Assembly (NCBI RefSeq): GCF_900240845.1
Contig: NZ_OERU01000008.1
Location: 1-43,792, forward strand
Origin: Peptostreptococcus faecalis
GTDB lineage: Bacteria > Bacillota > Clostridia > Peptostreptococcales > Peptostreptococcaceae
Direction: 5' to 3'
Length of the DNA stretch: 43,792 nt
Part shown: piece after piece, positions 26,389 to 35,211 of the stretch
Layout: each line of letters begins with the position of its first letter
Numbering within the stretch: the first letter of the stretch is position 1
The notes under the pieces: model-generated
What the model was told of the DNA's origin: nothing
Databases searched by the model: none
What the model saw: only the letters and a program-made list of their open reading frames with translations
Made by a program: the position numbers and the translations under genes

Positions 26389-27540
26389 TTATAAACAATA
26401 TCCTTTCACTATTTCTACAAAGTAATCAACTCCATGCACTAGAGCTTCTTCTCTTAATTGAAATAGGGGAGTATGGAGCCCATTTGTAAAATCTAGTTCT
26501 TCATTTCTAACTCCGATAAATGCAAAACATATCGGTGATATCTCTGAAAAAAATGAAAAGTCTTCACCTAGAAGATATGATTCATTTATTTCAACAAATT
26601 CTATGTTTGCTTTTTTTGCTGCTAATTTTGATAAATTTATTAGCGAGTCATCATTTAAAACTGCAGGGTAACCTTCTCTTAGATTTAAGTTTATTTCACA
26701 CCTTGTTGATAGAGAAAGACCTTCACAAATCTCTTTCATTCTTTTTTTAGTAAAGCTCAGATCTTCAGAGGAGTATGTTCTAATTGTACCCTCCAAATGT
26801 GCTGTTGAAGGAACTGAATTCATTACTTCCCCAGCATTTAATATTCCGATGTGCAAAACATTTGTATTATTGCTATTTAAGCTATACATAGGGATTGTCA
26901 CAAATTGTTGGTATACTTGCAATGCAGCATTTATTGCATCAATGCCTCGATATTTTAGACCTACATGAGATGACTTGCCATTTATATCCACAAGGAATTC
27001 ATTGCAGCTAGCCATTATAGGACCTTTTTTGGAAGCAATAGTACCTTCATCAAAATCCGGACTTACATGAATAGAAAACGAAGCAATTATATTATGTTTT
27101 TTGAAGTCGTATTTTTCCACTAGGACGTTAGCACCTCCAAAAGATTCTTCAGAGGGTTGAAATACTATTACTACATTTATTTTTAATAAGCCTTCATCTC
27201 TAAGTGCAATAAGCTCTTTTACAGTAGCTAACAGCATACTAGCATGAGCATCATGTCCACAGGCATGCATAACTCCATCATTTTTTGATTTATAATCTAC
27301 ATTTACAAGTTCTTTTATTGGTAATGCATCTATATCTGCTCTTAGCAATATAGATGTATCACTATTTCCGTCTATTACAGAGATAGTAGCTGTATCCATA
27401 GGAGTCTCGTAGTCTAATCCCATTTTTGATAGTTCATCTCTTATATACGATGATGTTTTATATTCTTCTTGCGAAAGCTCAGGATTAGAGTGTATATTCC
27501 TACGCCAGGTTTTTAATTCTTCTAAAGTCGTTGCCAACAT
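26389..27540 (-). CDS. M20 family deacetylase (N-acetyl-diaminopimelate deacetylase-like)
   Basis: A 383-residue amidohydrolase of peptidase family M20D. 'WRRNIHSNPELSQEEYKTSSYI' and the metal motif 'MHACGHDAHAS' (H92, C94, H96) are standard; 'GEDFSFFSE' is the third metal region. In the acetyl branch of lysine synthesis this enzyme removes acetate from N-acetyl-LL-diaminopimelate, and its position right after dapH fits that role. Amino-acid aminoacylase activity cannot be excluded by sequence. A GGAGG site precedes the ATG. Confidence 0.9.
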   Translation of the reverse strand: MLATTLEELKTWRRNIHSNPELSQEEYKTSSYIRDELSKMGLDYETPMDTATISVIDGNSDTSILLRADIDALPIKELVNVDYKSKNDGVMHACGHDAHASMLLATVKELIALRDEGLLKINVVIVFQPSEESFGGANVLVEKYDFKKHNIIASFSIHVSPDFDEGTIASKKGPIMASCNEFLVDINGKSSHVGLKYRGIDAINAALQVYQQFVTIPMYSLNSNNTNVLHIGILNAGEVMNSVPSTAHLEGTIRTYSSEDLSFTKKRMKEICEGLSLSTRCEINLNLREGYPAVLNDDSLINLSKLAAKKANIEFVEINESYLLGEDFSFFSEISPICFAFIGVRNEELDFTNGLHTPLFQLREEALVHGVDYFVEIVKGYCL

Positions 27541-27561
27541 AATAAATTGCCTCCATTTGTT

Positions 27562-28281
27562 TTAGTCAAGATTTCTTAGAGCATCTATAATGCTTATTTT
27601 AGAGCTGTCGACTTCATTAGTTCTTTTAATTACCTTTGCAGGAACTCCGGCAACCACAGAGTTCTCTGGGACATCCTCTGTAACTACAGATCCAGCAGCT
27701 ACTACAGCATTTTTTCCTATTTTAACACCTTCTAGAATAACGGCATTAGCACCTATTAATACATTGTCGTCTACAACTACAGGATTTGCGTTAGCGGGCT
27801 CTACTACTCCTGCTAAAACAGCACCTGCGCCGACATGTACATTTTTTCCAGTCGAGGCTCTACCTCCTAGCACAGCGCCCATGTCGATCATCGTGCCTTC
27901 TCCAACAATAGCACCAATGTTTATAATAGCACCCATCATCACTACCGCGTTGTCTTTTATTACTGCATGCTCTCGTATAATAGCACCGGGCTCAATTCTT
28001 GCATTTACTTTAGATAAATCTAGAAGAGGTATTGCACTATTTCTTCTATCGTTTTCTATTACAAAATCTTCAATATTTGATTTATTTTTTGAAAAAATAT
28101 CTTCCCAAGTGATTAAATCGGTGAAAATTATTTTTGAGTAGCTGTCTCCAAAGTGTTTTATATTGTCTGGAAAATCGATTTCCTCTAGATTGCCTTTCAA
28201 ATATATTTTTACTGGAGTCGTTTTTTTAGATGTAGCTATATAATTTATTATTTCTTCAGATGTCAAAAAATCTCTTTTCAT
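27562..28281 (-). CDS. dapH: Tetrahydrodipicolinate N-acetyltransferase
   Basis: A 239-residue protein with an AGGAG site. The left-handed beta-helix is made of hexapeptide repeats (about residues 85-215: '[47 protein letters not shown]'), ending in '[22 protein letters not shown]'. The first 85 residues hold the N-terminal domain of the DapH type rather than DapD (succinyl type). It uses acetyl-CoA to block the amino group of tetrahydrodipicolinate. Coupled to dapB upstream (15-base gap) and to the M20 deacetylase downstream. Confidence 0.95.
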   Translation of the reverse strand: MKRDFLTSEEIINYIATSKKTTPVKIYLKGNLEEIDFPDNIKHFGDSYSKIIFTDLITWEDIFSKNKSNIEDFVIENDRRNSAIPLLDLSKVNARIEPGAIIREHAVIKDNAVVMMGAIINIGAIVGEGTMIDMGAVLGGRASTGKNVHVGAGAVLAGVVEPANANPVVVDDNVLIGANAVILEGVKIGKNAVVAAGSVVTEDVPENSVVAGVPAKVIKRTNEVDSSKISIIDALRNLD

Positions 28282-28296
28282 ATTTCTCCTAACTAT

Positions 28297-29028
28297 TTAT
28301 ATATTTTCGAATGTGTAAAATCCAGCTGGTTTGTCAATAATTGCTTGTGCAGCTTTTATTGCTCCGTCAGCGAATATTTTTTTAGATTGAGCTCTATGCA
28401 CAATTTCTATTACTTCATCAGTACCCGCGAATAAAACTTCGTGTTCACCTACTATTGTTCCACCTCTAACTGCACTCATTCCAACTTCAAACCCATCTCT
28501 TTTATGTTCATTTTGAGATCTATCAAATATTGGATAGTATTTTTCGTTTGAAGACTGTATAGCTTCCAACAGCTTGACTGCTGTTCCACTAGGTGCATCT
28601 ATTTTTCTATTATGGTGCTTTTCAATTATTTCAATGTCAAATCCATCTGATAACAGGGGAGTCAAAAATTTTAGAGCTTCAGTAAAGACATGTACACCGT
28701 AGCTCATATTAGCGCTGAAAAAAATGGGGCAATATTTGCTAGCTGAGTCCATTAAATCTTGTAATTTTTCTCTTGCACCTGTTGTAGCAACTACAATAGG
28801 TGTTTTATGAGAAGATGCTTTTTCCAGAATTGCAGATATATTATCAGGATGAGAGAAGTCTATTATCACATCGGATTCTGGAAGGTTTTCTGCATCATTA
28901 AAAACTGGGTAAGGAGAGTTTTCTATATCCATTTTTGAAAATACTCCCACTATTTCATGGTTTCTTTCAATAGCCAAAGATTCTACTACTTTTCCCATAG
29001 TACCATAACCACTTAGTAGTATTTTCAT
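28297..29028 (-). CDS. dapB: Dihydrodipicolinate reductase (4-hydroxy-tetrahydrodipicolinate reductase)
   Basis: A 243-residue protein with an N-terminal 'MKILLSGYGTMGKVV' NAD(P)-binding motif, 'DFSHPDN', and the catalytic 'EIIEKHHNRKIDAPSGTA' with the two histidines and the substrate lysine region. It reduces 4-hydroxy-tetrahydrodipicolinate. The ATG follows the dapA stop directly, with no gap, so translation is coupled. Confidence 0.96.
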   Translation of the reverse strand: MKILLSGYGTMGKVVESLAIERNHEIVGVFSKMDIENSPYPVFNDAENLPESDVIIDFSHPDNISAILEKASSHKTPIVVATTGAREKLQDLMDSASKYCPIFFSANMSYGVHVFTEALKFLTPLLSDGFDIEIIEKHHNRKIDAPSGTAVKLLEAIQSSNEKYYPIFDRSQNEHKRDGFEVGMSAVRGGTIVGEHEVLFAGTDEVIEIVHRAQSKKIFADGAIKAAQAIIDKPAGFYTFENI

Positions 29029-29937
29029 TTATAGAGTTACCTCCAATTCTTTACATACATCATATTCTCTTATCACATTATTTCTAACAGTATCTGTTGT
29101 AGGTATCAAAGGAAGTCTAAAATTTTCTTCCATTATGCCCATATGCTTTAATACAGCCTTTAATGGAGTAGGGCTGACATCTGAGAAAAGAGTTGCGATG
29201 AAAGGATCCATTTTTAATTGAAGATCTCTAGATGCATTCACTTCATTATTTCTGTATAGATTGTAGACTTCGAGGAATAACTTAGGAGTAGCATTTGCAA
29301 CTACACTAATTACACCATCTCCACCATATACAAGAAAATCAAAGAAAGTTCCATCTTCGCCACTATACAATTTAAAGTCTCTGTTTTCTCCAAGAAGTCC
29401 TTTTAACTTAGCCATATACTTTAGACTTCCAGTGGCATCCTTTAAAGCAACTATATTTGGATGCTTAGAAAGTTCTACAACAGTTTCTGGTTCTATAGTC
29501 ATTCCAGTTCTTCCAGGAACATTGTATAGTATAATAGGAATATTTACAGCATCAGCTATAGCAAAATAGTGTGCAACTAATCCCTTTTGGCTTGTCTTAT
29601 TATAGTAAGGTGTAACAATCAACGCAGCATCTGCACCATACTTTTCTGCAAGAATAGTTTCTTCTATAGATGCTCTAGTATTATTTGATCCTGTTCCAAG
29701 AATTATTGGACAGTTGTATTTATCACCTCTGATATCTTGAGTTCTTTTTAATAATTCTATTTTTTCTTCCGTAGTCAATGTAGAACCTTCGCCAGTTGTA
29801 CCAGATACGATTAAAGCATTTATTCCACTTTCAAGTTGAAAACGAACTAATTTTTCATATGATTCGTAATCGACTGATGAATCATAGTTCATAGGTGTTG
29901 CGAGTGCAGTTGCCACGCCGTTGAATAAAGTTGTCAT
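29029..29937 (-). CDS. dapA: 4-hydroxy-tetrahydrodipicolinate synthase
   Basis: 302 residues from the ATG at 29937, which has an AGGAGGG site; an in-frame start 51 bases upstream would read through a hydrophobic sequence not known in the family. 'TGEGSTLTTEEK', the catalytic tyrosine in 'YYNKTSQKG' region (VTPYYNKT), 'PGRTGM' and the Schiff-base lysine in 'VALKDATGS' are all there. It condenses pyruvate and aspartate semialdehyde, the first committed step to lysine. Confidence 0.96.
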   Translation of the reverse strand: MTTLFNGVATALATPMNYDSSVDYESYEKLVRFQLESGINALIVSGTTGEGSTLTTEEKIELLKRTQDIRGDKYNCPIILGTGSNNTRASIEETILAEKYGADAALIVTPYYNKTSQKGLVAHYFAIADAVNIPIILYNVPGRTGMTIEPETVVELSKHPNIVALKDATGSLKYMAKLKGLLGENRDFKLYSGEDGTFFDFLVYGGDGVISVVANATPKLFLEVYNLYRNNEVNASRDLQLKMDPFIATLFSDVSPTPLKAVLKHMGIMEENFRLPLIPTTDTVRNNVIREYDVCKELEVTL

Positions 29938-30021
29938 AATTAACCCTCCTAAATAAAGTAAAATTATATTAAATAAAATATTGTACAAAATAATTTGATT
30001 TAAATTCTCTGATATTTATGC

Positions 30022-31005
30022 TTATTTTAGCGATTCTAAAAGTTCGGCTATTTGAACAGCATTACTAGCTGCTCCTTTTCTAATGTTGTCCGCTGTTGTC
30101 CAAATATGGAATCCATTTTCTTGAGATATGTCTTTTCTAATTCTTCCTACAAATACTTCGTCATGCCCTGTAGAATTTAGTGGCATAGGGTATTCATTGT
30201 TTTGAGGATTATCTATTAATACTATTCCAGGAGAGTTACTCAATATTTCTCTGACTTCTTCTACAGTAGCTGGTCCTTTCAGTGAAATATTTATTTCTAC
30301 TGAGTGAGAGTTTAACACTGGAACTCTAGCGCAAGTAGCAGTGATGAGAACGTCATCCCCTAAATTTAATATTTTTTTTGTTTCCTCAATCATCTTCATT
30401 TCTTCTTTTGTATATCCATTTTCAAGGAATGTATCTATATGAGGTAATACGTTGTTGTATATTGGATGAGGGTATTTGCTTGGAGCAATTCCTTTTTCAC
30501 CATTTTTTAAATCATCAATTCCTCCAACTCCTGAACCAGACACTGCTTGATAAGTAGTGTAAGATACACGATTAAGTCCAAATCTATCATTAAGTGGCTT
30601 TAGAGGTAGAACTGATTGAATAGTAGAGCAGTTAGGGTTTGCAATAATCTTTCTATCCAAAGAAGGAGTATTACACTCTGGTACTATTAAGTCAATTTCT
30701 GGATCCATTCTCCAAGCACTTGAGTTGTCTATTACGATTACTCCGTTTTTTTCTGCTATAGGAGCAAATTTAAGTGAAGTAGACCCCCCTGCAGAGAATA
30801 ATGCATAGTCTATATCTTTATCAAAAGAGTTTTCAGTTAGCTCTTCAACTATAATATCTCTATCTCCGAATTTAATAGTTTTACCAGCAGATCTAGAAGA
30901 AGCCATAAGGTAAATATTATCAACTTCTAAATTACTTTCCAATAGACGTTCTATCATTTTTGTTCCTACGAGACCTGTAGCCCCAACAATTGCAAAATTA
31001 GCCAT
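30022..31005 (-). CDS. asd: Aspartate-semialdehyde dehydrogenase
   Basis: A 327-residue protein with an AAAGGAGA site. The NADP motif 'VGATGLVGTKMIERLLE', 'FSAGGSTS', the active-site cysteine in 'IANPNCSTIQ' and 'TYQAVSGSG' are typical. It reduces aspartyl phosphate to the semialdehyde shared by the lysine and threonine branches. It lies 38 bases after the upstream aspartokinase. Confidence 0.96.
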   Translation of the reverse strand: MANFAIVGATGLVGTKMIERLLESNLEVDNIYLMASSRSAGKTIKFGDRDIIVEELTENSFDKDIDYALFSAGGSTSLKFAPIAEKNGVIVIDNSSAWRMDPEIDLIVPECNTPSLDRKIIANPNCSTIQSVLPLKPLNDRFGLNRVSYTTYQAVSGSGVGGIDDLKNGEKGIAPSKYPHPIYNNVLPHIDTFLENGYTKEEMKMIEETKKILNLGDDVLITATCARVPVLNSHSVEINISLKGPATVEEVREILSNSPGIVLIDNPQNNEYPMPLNSTGHDEVFVGRIRKDISQENGFHIWTTADNIRKGAASNAVQIAELLESLK

Positions 31006-31043
31006 TCTTTTTAAATCTCCTTTTATATGTGTTATTGTTTATT

Positions 31044-32249
31044 TTATATGTCGAATTCCTTGCAAAGCAGGGTAACTGCTTTTGTGGAATTATCTCCGTC
31101 GATAGCATATGAAATCGATATCTCAGAAGTTGTTACTTGGTAAAATTTTATTCCATTTGAGCTAAGTACTCTGAATGATCTAGCGGCTACACCGCTGACA
31201 TCTCTCATACCTGATCCAACTATGGAAATTTTAGCAAAATCAGTTCTTATAGAGTGCTTTACTCCGTTGAACGCTTTTTCTAAGTTGTCAATTACTTCGT
31301 TTAAGTCGTTTTTATCATCAACTTTACATGTAAATGAAATATTTATGCTATTTTCAAATACAACCTGGCTTATCATGTCGATATTTATGCTATATTGGTC
31401 AAGCTGATTAAATAGCTCTTCAACAAAGTTTGAAGAATCATCCACATAAGTTAAAGTAACATGTAATATATCTTTGTCTAAAGCGACTCCTGTAACAACC
31501 TTCTTTTCTAGTAAATCTGTATTAGCCATAATCCAAGTTCCTTTCGTTTCTGATAGAGTTTTTGCGATATATATAGCGACGTTGTAATTTTTTGCTATTT
31601 CTACGCAACGTGGTTCTAGTACACCTGCACCTAGAGCTGATAGTTCCAACATTTCTTCGTAACTAATTCTATTTATTTTTTTTGCCTCAGGATAAATTCT
31701 AGGATCTGTGCCATATACACCAATGACATCTGTGTAAATTTCACAAGGAGCACCTATTGTAGCGGCTAGAGCAACGGCACTTGTATCAGAGCCACCACGT
31801 CCAAGTGTGGTAATTTCAAAATTTTCATTGAAACCTTGGAAACCAGCTACCACAAGCACATCATATTTTTCTAATTCCTTTGAAATAAAATCTACATCTA
31901 TTCCAGCGATCTTGCTTTTAGTATGTTTTCCGAATGTTTTGATACCGGCTTGCATCCCAGTAAGAGATCTCGATTTCACTCCCAAGTCATTTAGTGCAAT
32001 TGACATTAGGGAAATTGTATTTTGTTCTCCAATTGATAAGAGAGTATCGAGTTCTCTAGGGTTAGGATTATCTGTAATTTCACTAACCTTTTTCAGCAGT
32101 TCATCGGTAGTTGCACCCATAGCGGATACTACGACAACAAGTTTTTCTCCTTTTTCAGATCTTTCTTTTAGATATTTTGAAATTTCCTTTATCTTATTGA
32201 CGCTACTAACTGAGCTGCCACCAAATTTCAATACAGTTGTTCTGTTCAT
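31044..32249 (-). CDS. Aspartate kinase, lysine-operon copy
   Basis: 401 residues from the ATG at 32249, preceded by GGAGGT; an in-frame start 12 bases upstream overlaps that site. 'LKFGGSSVSSVNKI' (ATP site), 'LGRGGSDTSAVALAATI', 'DVIGVYGTDPRIYPEAKKI' and two C-terminal ACT domains are present. It is the first gene of the lysine operon and lies under the lysine riboswitch, so it is probably the lysine-controlled enzyme. It differs clearly from the aspartokinase at 19234. Confidence 0.95.
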   Translation of the reverse strand: MNRTTVLKFGGSSVSSVNKIKEISKYLKERSEKGEKLVVVVSAMGATTDELLKKVSEITDNPNPRELDTLLSIGEQNTISLMSIALNDLGVKSRSLTGMQAGIKTFGKHTKSKIAGIDVDFISKELEKYDVLVVAGFQGFNENFEITTLGRGGSDTSAVALAATIGAPCEIYTDVIGVYGTDPRIYPEAKKINRISYEEMLELSALGAGVLEPRCVEIAKNYNVAIYIAKTLSETKGTWIMANTDLLEKKVVTGVALDKDILHVTLTYVDDSSNFVEELFNQLDQYSINIDMISQVVFENSINISFTCKVDDKNDLNEVIDNLEKAFNGVKHSIRTDFAKISIVGSGMRDVSGVAARSFRVLSSNGIKFYQVTTSEISISYAIDGDNSTKAVTLLCKEFDI

Positions 32250-32289
32250 AAATACCTCCAATCGAAAAAATTGCTATAATTTTGTGTAC

Positions 32290-32321
32290 AAAAAAAGACA
32301 GATACGAGCCGCATCTGCCTT
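32290..32321 (-). terminator. Terminator B of the lysine operon leader (promoter-distal)
   Basis: On the minus strand a hairpin AGGCAGAT / ATCTGTCT (one G-U pair) with loop around GCGGCTCGT is followed by seven T. It lies about 40 bases before the aspartokinase start. Confidence 0.85.
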
Positions 32322-32355
32322 AATATACACATAACATATAATAATGCACGAGACG

Positions 32356-32373
32356 TGGCTAGCACTCCATTAT
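32356..32373 (-). repeat. Leader repeat unit B (18 bases)
   Basis: Minus-strand ATAATGGAGTGCTAGCCA, identical to the unit at 32427-32444. It lies upstream of terminator B and contains AGCC, which can pair with GGCT in the loop of that terminator. Confidence 0.85.
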
Positions 32374-32375
32374 AT

Positions 32376-32409
32376 AAAAAAAGGCAAATGCAGTAGCCCA
32401 CATTTGCCT
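32376..32409 (-). terminator. Terminator A of the lysine operon leader (promoter-proximal)
   Basis: On the minus strand a perfect 9-base stem AGGCAAATG / CATTTGCCT with loop TGGGCTACTG is followed by seven T. It is probably the main output of the lysine riboswitch. Confidence 0.9.
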
Positions 32410-32426
32410 ATAAATGACATTTGTTC

Positions 32427-32444
32427 TGGCTAGCACTCCATTAT
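32427..32444 (-). repeat. Leader repeat unit A (18 bases)
   Basis: Minus-strand ATAATGGAGTGCTAGCCA. It can pair with GGGCTACTGCATT of terminator A (AATG/CATT, AGT/ACT, AGCC/GGCT around a mismatch and a bulge), forming an antiterminator that takes the right arm of terminator A. Confidence 0.7.
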
Positions 32445-32463
32445 TTTAATATAATGACAAAAC

Positions 32464-32595
32464 AATAGCTCTTAACACATGTTCCAAAAATAATTGTGAG
32501 GCAACACAATTATAATCTCGGCAAAATCCCCTTTCCTATCAAACTGATTGCCCTCATTATTTGAAAGTACTCTTGTCATTTGCGCCTCTATCCTG
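32464..32595 (-). ncRNA. Lysine riboswitch (L box) aptamer
   Basis: The minus-strand leader has the conserved lysine aptamer words: GGATAGAGGCGC at the 5' side, AGAGTA, GGGGATTTTGCCGA, and a 3' AGAGCTATT that pairs with GATAG to close helix P1. Known L-box RNAs bind lysine and then favour a terminator. Here it sits directly between the promoter and the lysine operon's aspartokinase. The P4/P5 arms look short compared with the Bacillus lysC element. Confidence 0.92.
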
Positions 32596-32615
32596 TATTT
32601 GATTGTATTGTTTCC

Positions 32616-32644
32616 ATTATAGATGATGAAAGTATATTTGTAAA
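32616..32644 (-). promoter_or_regulatory. Sigma-A promoter of the lysine operon
   Basis: On the minus strand TTTACA (32639-32644), exactly 17 bases, TATAAT (32616-32621). The predicted start falls near 32609, just before the riboswitch. Confidence 0.85.
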
Positions 32645-32868
32645 GACTGTATTTTTAGAAAATAAAAAAATTTAAAAATAAAATAAAAATACTGATTTAT
32701 ATTATATTTATACTGATAACTTGACTGTGGTATAATAATTGTAAATATTTAAATATAATTATAAAAAAAATTGTGTTTTTAAAGGAAAGATAAAGATAAG
32801 AATAAATAAAAATTTTTGAAAAATAGAAGAGTATAAAAATAAAAAAATAAATGATAAGGAGCTTACAT

Positions 32869-33561
32869 ATGGAAAATCAAGTAGAAGAGATAGTGCGGGA
32901 AAAATTATTTGATTTACAAGATCTAAAATATAAGGAATTTACTAGCAAATTAATACCATCAAAAGATGAGGGAGTGATAATAGGGGTAAGAATGCCGGCT
33001 CTTAGAAAGCTAGCAAAAGAGTTAGTAAAAAGCGATATTGGAGAAAAATATTTAGAAATATTACCTCATAAATATATGGAAGAGTACAACTTGCATGGGT
33101 TATTGCTGGAGAATAATAAAGACATTGATTTTGTAATTGAAAAAATTGATTTATTTCTTCCTTACGTAGATAACTGGGCAACCTGTGACTTGATATCACC
33201 TAAAGCTTTTAAAAAGTATCCAGACAAGGTATATGAAAAGATTAAAATATGGATTGAAAGTAATCACGTATATACAGTGAGGTTTGCTATTCAAATAATG
33301 TTGTCAAATTATTTAGATGACAATTTTAAGCCAGAAATGCTAGAACTTGTTACAAATATAGATACAGAAGAGTATTATATCAATATGGTGATAGCTTGGT
33401 ACTTAAGTTTCGCACTGATTAAGCAGTATGACGCAACTATAGGAATTATTGAGTCCAAGGAACTAGGTAAATTTGTTCATAATAAGACCATACAAAAAGC
33501 TATAGAAAGTAGACAAATAGATGAAGATACAAAAAAATATTTAAAGACTTTAAAAAAGTAG
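32869..33561 (+). CDS. AlkD-like DNA alkylation repair protein
   Basis: 230 residues from the ATG at 32869, with AAGGAG 8 bases before it; an earlier ATG overlaps that site. The sequence is a run of paired helices (HEAT-like): 'IIGVRMPALRKLAKELVK', 'EEYNLHGLLLEN', 'VDNWATCDLISPKAF', 'YTVRFAIQIMLSNYL', ending 'AWYLSFALIKQYD'. These are the marks of the AlkD/AlkC DNA glycosylase superfamily, which removes alkylated bases; the tryptophan and aspartate in 'DNWATCD' match the AlkD active-site region. Monocistronic or with the hydrolase gene downstream. Confidence 0.88.
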   Translation: MENQVEEIVREKLFDLQDLKYKEFTSKLIPSKDEGVIIGVRMPALRKLAKELVKSDIGEKYLEILPHKYMEEYNLHGLLLENNKDIDFVIEKIDLFLPYVDNWATCDLISPKAFKKYPDKVYEKIKIWIESNHVYTVRFAIQIMLSNYLDDNFKPEMLELVTNIDTEEYYINMVIAWYLSFALIKQYDATIGIIESKELGKFVHNKTIQKAIESRQIDEDTKKYLKTLKK

Positions 33562-33654
33562 TATAAAAATAGTATAAAAAGAGAGTATAAAAGATAGTAT
33601 TATAAAACAAAAAATAGTATTATAGAAACTCAGAAAAATATGGAGGAAATAAAA

Positions 33655-34539
33655 TTGAAAACTTTTTTAATAATATTTGCATTGCTAATAATTATAGTAT
33701 TAGTAGCCGTTGGCATAATTGCCAATAAATTTGCACATGAATTATCAAATCCTCAAAGAACATACAACGAATCTAATCCGAAAAATGCTATAGGTATGGA
33801 TTATGAAAATGTAGAGTTTACATCCAAGGGAAATAAGATAAAGGGTTGGTATATACCTGCTGAAAATGCTAGATTCAATTTCGTTTTTGCTCATGGATAT
33901 ACTGAAAATAAAGAGTGTAAAGAGTTTGAAATGTATGATTTGGTAAAAAAAATAAACTCAATGGGCGGTAATTTTCTTTCTTTTGATTTTTCTGGAGAGG
34001 GAGAATCTGAAGGAAATATCGTGACTTGTGGATATAGAGAAAAAGATGATTTGAGAGAAGCAATAAGCTTTATAAAGCAAAAATCAGATAAACCTGTATT
34101 TTCATATGGAATATCAATGGGTGCGGTAGCATCAATACTACAGGCAGAGGGGCAAAATAATGTGCGAGGAGTAATAGCAGATAGCCCGTTCTCTAGTATG
34201 AGAGATTATCTAAATGAAAACTTAGGTGTTTGGACACCACTTCCATCTTTTTTCCATCCTATTTTAATAAAAACACTAGAAAAAATATCTAATATTTCAG
34301 TAGATGAAGTAGAACCAGTAAAGAGCATTAAAAATGTTAATGTACCTGTTTTGTTAATACATGCAAAAGGTGATGAAATGATACCATATGCTGAGAGTCA
34401 AAAAATTTATAATGCAAACAAAGAAAAAGTGATTTTTAAATTAATGGATAATTATGGTCATAGATTGTCCTTTTCAAAAAATAAGGATGAATATACTGAC
34501 TTATTACAGTCGTTTATAGAGGCAAATTTAATAAAATAG
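33655..34539 (+). CDS. Membrane-anchored alpha/beta hydrolase
   Basis: 294 residues from a TTG at 33655, chosen because GGAGG lies 8 bases before it; an upstream ATG (33640) overlaps that site. The protein begins with one membrane helix (about residues 3-24), then an alpha/beta fold: oxyanion region 'FVFAHGYTENKE', nucleophile 'SYGISMGAVAS', aspartate in 'IHAKGDEMIP' and histidine in 'NYGHR'. This layout is typical of the serine-aminopeptidase-like and YqkD-type hydrolases with an N-terminal anchor. Substrate unknown. Confidence 0.88.
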   Translation: MKTFLIIFALLIIIVLVAVGIIANKFAHELSNPQRTYNESNPKNAIGMDYENVEFTSKGNKIKGWYIPAENARFNFVFAHGYTENKECKEFEMYDLVKKINSMGGNFLSFDFSGEGESEGNIVTCGYREKDDLREAISFIKQKSDKPVFSYGISMGAVASILQAEGQNNVRGVIADSPFSSMRDYLNENLGVWTPLPSFFHPILIKTLEKISNISVDEVEPVKSIKNVNVPVLLIHAKGDEMIPYAESQKIYNANKEKVIFKLMDNYGHRLSFSKNKDEYTDLLQSFIEANLIK

Positions 34540-34578
34540 AAATAAAAGATAAAACATAAATAGAAATTGGAGGTAAAA

Positions 34579-35079
34579 ATGATAAAAAAATACTTAGATA
34601 AATCACCAAAAATACCATCGTCTTGTTATGTAGATGAAATGGCGAGCGTGATAGGAGAAGTTGAGTTAGGGGAAAATGTGAGTATATGGCCTAGTGCATC
34701 GGTTCGTGCTGATGAAATGAAAATAAAAATAGGAAATAATTCAAATATACAGGATTGTTCTTCTTTGCACGGAGATGAAGACATATCTATTGGGGAAAAT
34801 GTATCTGTTGGACATGGAGCAATAGTACATGGTGCGGAAATAGGTAATAATGTTGTTGTAGGAATGGGTTCTATAATTTTAGATGGTGCAAAAATAGGAG
34901 ACAATTGTATAATAGGTGCAGGTTCGCTAATTACTGGAAATAAAAAGTTTGAAAGTGGAATGATGATATTAGGATCCCCAGCAAAAGCAGTGAGAAAGCT
35001 TACCGATGAAGAAATTAAATATATTGAAGACAACTCAAAAACGTATTTAGAACTAAAAAAAGATTATTTAAATAAATAG
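34579..35079 (+). CDS. Gamma-carbonic-anhydrase-like hexapeptide protein
   Basis: 166 residues from the ATG at 34579 (GGAGGT site just upstream). A left-handed beta-helix of hexapeptide repeats runs over about residues 25-140: 'ASVIGEVELGENVSIWPSASVRADEMKIKIGNNSNIQDCSSLHGD'. Metal-binding histidines of the gamma class appear in 'SSLHGD' and 'VGHGAIVHGAEIG'. Family members bind Zn, Fe or Co; some are carbonic anhydrases, others (YrdA, PaaY) act on CoA compounds. Probably read with the upstream hydrolase gene. Confidence 0.9.
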   Translation: MIKKYLDKSPKIPSSCYVDEMASVIGEVELGENVSIWPSASVRADEMKIKIGNNSNIQDCSSLHGDEDISIGENVSVGHGAIVHGAEIGNNVVVGMGSIILDGAKIGDNCIIGAGSLITGNKKFESGMMILGSPAKAVRKLTDEEIKYIEDNSKTYLELKKDYLNK

Positions 35080-35116
35080 TAAAAATATAAACACAAATAT
35101 ATAGATTCACAAATAT

Positions 35117-35183
35117 AAAAAGTCAATCCTCTGCATAAGCATTCACTACAGTTGTAGTGTTAGGGCGGGAGGATTGACTTTTT
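35117..35183 (+). terminator. Long structured terminator
   Basis: Outer stem AAAAAGTCAATCCTC / GAGGATTGACTTTTT encloses an inner CACTAC / GTAGTG hairpin, a three-part structure longer than most terminators. It ends the hydrolase-carbonic anhydrase unit and lies 29 bases before the convergent gene's stop. Confidence 0.75.
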
Positions 35184-35211
35184 AAATATGTATAGTGGAT
35201 AGGCAAATTAT

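Noticed and set aside
27590-28141. Plus-strand 183-residue frame opposite dapH
   Set aside because: Shadow of the hexapeptide-repeat gene; the amino acid pattern (T, P, A repeats) mirrors the repeats and there is no ribosome site.
32356-32444. A T-box (tRNA-sensing) element in the lysine leader
   Set aside because: The antiterminator-like pairing is suggestive, and UGGA is present, but the T-box bulge and specifier loop are missing and UGGA would not match the discriminator A of tRNA-Lys.
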